Shown piece after piece: positions 52,783-56,819 of a DNA stretch of 56,819 nucleotides. Origin of the DNA: Bacillota bacterium. GTDB taxonomy: Bacteria; Bacillota; Clostridia; Tissierellales; Peptoniphilaceae. Position 1 is the first letter of the stretch. Each line of letters begins with the position of its first letter. The stretch spans positions 1 through 56,819 of the forward strand of contig JAEXBN010000042.1 in NCBI GenBank assembly GCA_023394045.1, read 5' to 3'. The position numbers were made by a program, and so were the translations under genes. Under the pieces are notes generated by a model. That model was not told the origin of the DNA, did no database searches, and saw only the letters and a program-made list of their open reading frames with translations.

Positions 52783-53967
52783 ATGCATTCGGAATCAATA
52801 CTGGAGGTGAATCTCGACCGGATTGCCGCCAATTTGTCGGCGCTGAAGCAGAAGGCGCAGCGCCCGGTCTGGGCGGTGGTCAAGGCGAACGCCTATGGTC
52901 TCGGAGCCGTGCCCGTGGCCAAACGCCTCGCTGCTGAAGTCGAAGGATTTTGCGTGGCAACGCCGTCCGAGGCGTTGGAGTTGGCGGAGGCTGGTCTGAG
53001 GAAGCCCATTCTCGTCTTTGGCTATGTTGCTCCGGAGGATCGGGAGGCGATGATTCAGGCGGGGATTCGTCCGGCTTTGTCCACTTTGGAAGAGGCTCGA
53101 GCATGGGATCAGGCTGCCGCTTCCATGCATATGCGGCATCCGGTGCATATTGCTCTCGATACCGGTCATCGGCGCATCGGCTTTGCCTCTGAGGAGGCAT
53201 CCAGCATTGAGGCGATCTGCACCATCGCCGCGCTGCCCAACCTGTATATTGAGGGAATGTATTCGCATTTTTCCACGGCCGATGAGCCGAATGAACCGCG
53301 CGAAGAGCAACGCACGAATTTTCCCAATCAATTCGCCATGCTGCAGCTGCGGCGCTTCAAGAATGTTGCGGCGAAGCTGGAAGAAGCGGGCGTGAAGATT
53401 CCGGTTCGCCACATTGCCAACGATGCGGGGTTCATGACCTTTGAGCCGGATGAGCTGTTTGAGGCGGTTCGTCCTGGAATCGGCTTATACGGTCATTATC
53501 CGTCGGAGGCCGTTCGCGCTTATACGGAGGTTCAGCTGCAAGTTCCCTATCGTTGGACAGCTCCCGTTTCCCGGGTGAAATGGATGGACGCCGGGGAGAG
53601 CGTCGGCTACGGCCGCACCTGGATCAGCACGCGTCCAACGCGCGTCGCAACCGTCCAGGTGGGTTATGCCGATGGGTACCCTCGTTTGCTATCCAATCGC
53701 GCGGTGATGCTGGTTCAAGGGGTTGCCTGTCCGGTGATCGGCCGCGTCTGCATGGATCAGGTCATGCTGGACATCACGGACGCGCCTGATATCGCGGTGG
53801 GCGAGCGCGTGTTGGTGATGGGCGCGCCAGACTGGGAAACACCCCGCGTGCCTGCCGGTCTTTCTGCGGACGATCTCGCAGATCAGGCAGAGACGATTTC
53901 GTATGAAATGCTGACCAACATTGCCGCGCGTGTGGAGCGTCGCTACATTTCCGGATCATGCCGCTAA
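52783..53967 (+). CDS. alr: Alanine racemase
   Basis: Pyridoxal phosphate enzyme making D-alanine for peptidoglycan. 394 residues. The cofactor lysine is Lys34 in VWAVVKANAYGLGAV, and the second catalytic residue is Tyr276 in SVGYGRTW. RHIANDAGF, RPGIGLYGHYP and GRVCMDQVMLDIT match the family. It follows recR by 19 bp. The C-terminal codons (ISGSCR stop) form the first copy of a repeat that recurs twice downstream, so the end of the protein may be recently altered. A slightly long insertion near residue 370 precedes the end. Confidence 0.95.
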   Translation: MHSESILEVNLDRIAANLSALKQKAQRPVWAVVKANAYGLGAVPVAKRLAAEVEGFCVATPSEALELAEAGLRKPILVFGYVAPEDREAMIQAGIRPALSTLEEARAWDQAAASMHMRHPVHIALDTGHRRIGFASEEASSIEAICTIAALPNLYIEGMYSHFSTADEPNEPREEQRTNFPNQFAMLQLRRFKNVAAKLEEAGVKIPVRHIANDAGFMTFEPDELFEAVRPGIGLYGHYPSEAVRAYTEVQLQVPYRWTAPVSRVKWMDAGESVGYGRTWISTRPTRVATVQVGYADGYPRLLSNRAVMLVQGVACPVIGRVCMDQVMLDITDAPDIAVGERVLVMGAPDWETPRVPAGLSADDLADQAETISYEMLTNIAARVERRYISGSCR

Positions 53968-54058
53968 AGTTCGGCGAGGCGACGTTCGATTTTCGGATCG
54001 TGCCGCTATAGTTTTGGACATGCCGTTCGATTTTCGGATCATGCCGCTATGGTTTCGG
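53953..54058 (+). repeat. Three 41-42 bp tandem repeats that begin in the end of alr
   Basis: GGATCATGCCGCTA at 53953 (containing the last codons and TAA stop of alr) recurs as GGATCGTGCCGCTA at 53995 and GGATCATGCCGCTA at 54036. GTTCGATTTTC precedes the second and third copies. In the later copies the stop is changed to TAT. The spacing is 42 and 41 bp. They fill the first half of the purA leader. Confidence 0.88.
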
Positions 54059-54144
54059 ATCAGATGGCAAGGCGACGTTCCATGCGGGAGCGCTGTTAGG
54101 GATCGGCGCAATGGTGTATAGTGAGTGGGAACGTGCACAGACCG

Positions 54145-54162
54145 CGCAGGGTGACCCCTGCG
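54145..54162 (+). other. Small hairpin just upstream of the purA ribosome-binding site
   Basis: CGCAGGG (54145-54151) and CCCTGCG (54156-54162) are perfectly paired around TGAC, 10 bp before GGGAGGA. TATAGT at 54117-54122 is a candidate -10 box, making this a short 5' leader stem. No purine riboswitch core is visible. Confidence 0.5.
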
Positions 54163-54182
54163 TGAACCTTTGGGAGGAAAAA

Positions 54183-55457
54183 ATGCAGCATAGTGCCATA
54201 GTGGGAATCAACTGGGGTGATGAAGGCAAGGGACGGATGGTCGATCTTCTCACAGAACAATATGATGTGGTCGTTCGCTATCAGGGAGGCGGAAATGCCG
54301 GACATACGGTGGTGAACGCACGGGGCAAATTTGCGTTGCATCTTCTCCCATCAGGAATCTTCCGTCCGGGGGTCATGAATGTTCTCGGAAACGGCGTAGC
54401 CGTGGATGTGGAAAATCTCTGGAAGGAGATCGAGGAGGTGCGTGCGAAGGGTGTGGACATTACGCCGAAGCAGCTGGCCATTTCGGAGCGTGCTTCGCTT
54501 GTTTTCCCCTGGCACCGTGATTTGGATGCGCTGGAAGAGCAGCGCCTGGCGGATGCGAAATTCGGATCGACCAAACAGGGAATTGCTCCGTTTTATGCAG
54601 ATAAGGCAGCAAAGAAGACCGTGATGGCGGGGGAACTGCTCTATCCGGAGCATCTTCGTGAACATGTTGCGCAGCTGGTCGAATGGAAAAACCTGACGCT
54701 GACGAAGGTATATGGCGCCCCGGCGACCTCCGTGGAGGAGGTGATGTCCTGGCTGGAAACTTATGCGGAGCCACTGAAGCCGTTCATTCGGGACACGGGG
54801 CGGTTGCTCCGGAACGCGGATGCCGCAGGGAAGAAAATCCTCTTCGAGGCGCAGCTGGGCGCCCTCCGCGATCTGGATTATGGAATCCATCCGTTCACGA
54901 CCTCATCGAATGCGCTGGCCGCCTATGCGCCGGTGGGTTCAGGCTATCCGGCAGCGGATATTCACACTGTCGTTGGCGTGGTGAAGGCCTATTCCAGCTG
55001 CGTGGGCGAAGGACCGTTCACCTGCGAATGGTTTGGCGAAGATGCTGAAAAGCTCCGGGAAGCCGGCAATGAATATGGCGCAAAGACCGGACGCCCGCGC
55101 CGCGTTGGTCCCATTGATTTGGTCGCGACCCGCTACGGTGTGGAAGTTCAGGGTGCCACGACGATTGCGCTCACTAAGCTGGATGTGCTCAGCTATTTGG
55201 ACTCCATTCCCGTGGTGACAAAATATGTGATCGATGGAGAAGAGACCGACCTCTTTCCTTTCCCAGAGCGCCTTGCTGCGGCGAAGCCCGTTGAAATTCA
55301 GCTGCCCGGATGGAAGTCAGATATTTCCAGCTGCCGCCGTTTTGAAGATCTTCCGCAGCAAGCGCAAGATTACGTGCTCTTCATCGAAAAAGAAATTGGC
55401 TGCCCGATCAACTACGTGTCAGTCGGCGCAGAGCGCGAAGCCATCATTCTCCGCTAA
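54183..55457 (+). CDS. purA: Adenylosuccinate synthetase, divergent subfamily
   Basis: Joins IMP and aspartate with GTP in the first step to AMP. 424 residues. The GTP loop reads WGDEGKGRMVD (Lys/Ile of the common GDEGKGKIVD replaced), the catalytic His is in GGGNAGHTVV, and TKLDVL, GPFTCEW and YGAKTGRPRRVG are present. Two blocks differ from the E. coli type: GSTKQGIAPFY where GTTGRGIGPAY is usual, and FEAQLGALRDLDYGIHPFTTS where [21 protein letters not shown] is usual. I believe such forms occur in a group of Clostridia, so it is probably functional. ATG 54183 follows GGGAGGAAA. Confidence 0.93.
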   Translation: MQHSAIVGINWGDEGKGRMVDLLTEQYDVVVRYQGGGNAGHTVVNARGKFALHLLPSGIFRPGVMNVLGNGVAVDVENLWKEIEEVRAKGVDITPKQLAISERASLVFPWHRDLDALEEQRLADAKFGSTKQGIAPFYADKAAKKTVMAGELLYPEHLREHVAQLVEWKNLTLTKVYGAPATSVEEVMSWLETYAEPLKPFIRDTGRLLRNADAAGKKILFEAQLGALRDLDYGIHPFTTSSNALAAYAPVGSGYPAADIHTVVGVVKAYSSCVGEGPFTCEWFGEDAEKLREAGNEYGAKTGRPRRVGPIDLVATRYGVEVQGATTIALTKLDVLSYLDSIPVVTKYVIDGEETDLFPFPERLAAAKPVEIQLPGWKSDISSCRRFEDLPQQAQDYVLFIEKEIGCPINYVSVGAEREAIILR

Positions 55458-55493
55458 GATTCACATTGAGATTTGCATTGAGATTCGCGTTAA
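55458..55493 (+). repeat. Three 12-bp tandem repeats directly after the purA stop
   Basis: GATTCACATTGA, GATTTGCATTGA and GATTCGCGTTAA follow one another from the base after the stop codon. Confidence 0.75.
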
Positions 55494-55524
55494 GGGTCGC
55501 GAAGATTTGCGGGCTGCGAAATTT

Positions 55525-55614
55525 CGGACGCTTTGGCGGTTCCTTTTACTGAACATGACAGTACAGATTACTGAGCATGACCGTACAGGGATCGATCGAA
55601 GCGTCCGTTTTTTT
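55525..55614 (+). terminator. purA terminator with long-range stem
   Basis: CGGACGCTT (55525-55533) pairs perfectly with AAGCGTCCG (55599-55607), followed at once by seven T. The 65-nt loop contains a second small hairpin (CAGTA 55559-55563 with TACTG 55569-55573). It separates purA from the hairpin array. Confidence 0.65.
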
Positions 55615-55655
55615 GCGCGCATGGCACCGGTGCACCGCGGAAGCGGGGCGGGGCA

Positions 55656-56742
55656 GTGCATGTAGAAAGGGGAAATGACGAATCTACATGCACGCAGAAG
55701 TGGAGCGGTGCATGTAGAAAAGAAAACGGGCAAATCTACATGCACCGAAGAGGCGGGAAGGTGCATGTAGAAAGAGGAAATGACGCAGCTACATGCACGC
55801 AGAAGTGGAGCGGTGCATGTAGAAAAGAAAGCGAGCAAATCTACATGCACCGCGGTGGCAAGGTGGTGCATGTAGAAAGAGGAAATGGCGCAGCTACATG
55901 CACGCGGAAGTGGAGCGGTGCATGTAGGAAAGAAAACGAGCAAATCTACATGCACCGCGGTGGCAAGGTGGTGCATGTAGAAAGAGGAAATGACGTAGCT
56001 ACATGCACGCAGAAGCAGAGCGGTGCATGTAGAAAAGAAAGCAAGCAAATCTACATGCACCGAAGAGGCAAAGTGGTGCATGTAGAAAGGGGAAATGACG
56101 AATCTACATGTACGCAGAAGTGGAGCGGTGCATGTAGGAAAGAAAGCGAGCAAATCTACATGCACCGCGGCGGCAGGACGGTGCATGTAAAAAAATGAAA
56201 TGGCGTAGCTACATGTACACGGAAGCGGAGCGGTGCATGTAGAAAAGAAATCAAGCAAATCTACATGCACCGAAGAGGTAAGGTGGTGCATGTAGAAAGA
56301 GGAAATGGCGCAGCTACATGCACGCAGAAGCAGAGCGGTGCATGTAGAAAAGAAAGCGAGCAAAACTACATGCACCGAAGAGGCAAAGAGGTGCATGTAG
56401 AAAGAGGAAATGACGAATCTACATGCACGCAGAAGTGGAGCGGTGCATGTAGAAAGAGGAAATGACGAATCTACATGCACGCAGAAGCAGAGCGGTGCAT
56501 GTAGAAAAGAAAACGAGCAAAACTACATGCACCGAAGAGGTAAGGTGGTGCATGTAGAAAGAGGAAATGACGAAGCTACATGCACCCAGAAGCAGAGCGG
56601 TGCATGTAGGAAAGAAAGCAAGCAAATCTACATGCACCGAAGAGGCAAGGTGGTGCATGTAGAAAGAGGAAATGGCGCAGCTACATGTACGCAGAAGCGG
56701 AGCGGTGCATGTAGAAAAGAAAGCAAGCAAATCTACATGCAC
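55656..56742. repeat. Hairpin array 2: 21 inverted-repeat units at alternating 52/53 bp pitch
   Basis: Twenty-one units of 38 nt, each with arms GTGCATGTAG and CTACATGCAC (10 bp, mostly perfect) around an 18-nt purine-rich loop. Type P loops read AAAGAGGAAATGACGAAT and type Q loops AAAAGAAAGCGAGCAAAT. P and Q alternate strictly from 55656 to the end, except for one extra P at 56443. P is followed by a 14-nt separator (GCAGAAGTGGAGCG) and Q by a 15-nt one (CGAAGAGGCAAGGTG), so steps alternate 52 and 53 bp and the pair repeats every 105 bp. Three right arms (units 9, 11, 20) read CTACATGTAC, which keeps a G-U pair in plus-strand RNA. Confidence 0.95.
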
Positions 56743-56789
56743 CGCAGCCACCGCGGCATCCTGGAAATCCATAAGCAAAAAGTCGCCGG

Positions 56790-56819
56790 GAATCGCTGAA
56801 TGCCCGCATTCAGCGATTC
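56790..56819. other. Perfect hairpin at the window end
   Basis: GAATCGCTGAATG (56790-56802) and CATTCAGCGATTC (56807-56819) form a perfect 13-bp stem with a CCCG loop. It may be a terminator for a gene entering from outside, or the first unit of another element; the window stops exactly at its end. Confidence 0.7.

Noticed and set aside
55461..56480. A 339-codon open frame on the minus strand and several plus-strand frames in array 2, coding for 35-residue Cys/His-rich repeats
   Set aside because: The 105-bp double unit is a multiple of three, so any frame free of stops in one unit stays open through many. The frames start inside the array, lack ribosome-binding sites and occur on both strands at once. 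Array 1 with its 55-bp pitch has none.

Overview
The window is a chromosomal segment of a fermentative, probably anaerobic Bacillota (Firmicute) with mid GC (roughly 50-55% by eye). This rests on strong AGGAGG ribosome-binding sites, dnaX-ybaB-recR gene order, a BceRS-BceAB peptide-resistance module, ECF vitamin/nucleoside transporters, an L-lactate dehydrogenase, rubrerythrin and no respiratory genes. A member of the Tissierellia/Clostridia is my best guess; the species is not resolved. I see 47 protein genes and no rRNA, tRNA, phage, complete IS element or CRISPR array.

Layout. 1-6.7 kb: secA, prfB (with the programmed +1 frameshift), proS and an FCD-type GntR regulator. 7-12.6 kb: a tripartite tricarboxylate transporter (TctC, TctB, TctA) followed by an aconitase-family hydratase, probably organic-acid uptake and conversion. 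12.6-22.9 kb: a run of plus-strand genes (CDF metal exporter, lactate dehydrogenase, thioesterase, MFS carrier, FAD dehydrogenase, MarR-pirin pair, a predicted beta-helix protein, tcdA, a TatD nuclease). 22.9-27.0 kb, minus strand: a MacB/LolD-like ATPase and an FtsX-type permease with a very long extracytoplasmic coiled coil. 27.2-33.2 kb: a patatin-like lipase, then a tightly coupled six-gene operon: nucleoside hydrolase, a dedicated ECF importer (S, T, A1, A2) and ribokinase. It reads as a nucleoside uptake and ribose salvage pathway. 33.2-40.8 kb: a second pirin, a solitary ECF S component, a radical SAM protein, CorA, a YtrA-type GntR/ABC operon, a YczE-like membrane protein and a Bcp peroxiredoxin. 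42.3-47.7 kb: BceR-BceS-BceA-BceB and rubrerythrin. 48.1-55.5 kb: BrnQ, dnaX, ybaB, recR, alr, purA.

The most unusual content is non-coding. Two large arrays (40937-42289, 25 units; 55656-56742, 21 units) have unrelated sequences but the same design: 38-39 nt inverted-repeat units (arms 7-10 nt, loop about 18-25 nt) separated by 14-16 nt, at a nearly constant pitch (54-55 bp and 52/53 bp), with two unit types interleaved in an ordered way. They are not CRISPRs and do not convincingly encode protein. In addition, tandem repeats begin in the last codons of brnQ, alr and a radical SAM gene and carry copies of the stop-codon region downstream. Other short tandem repeats lie upstream of secA, after purA, and inside dnaX and the YczE-like gene. 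The chromosome seems unusually prone to, or makes use of, tandem repeat growth between genes.

Regulatory sites that can be read directly include a BceR-type operator overlapping the bceS stop codon, a MarR palindrome, a GntR operator laid over a promoter, good promoters before bceR, the nucleoside operon and the minus-strand ABC genes, an intercistronic hairpin between tctC and tctB, and many intrinsic terminators, two of them built into coding sequence.
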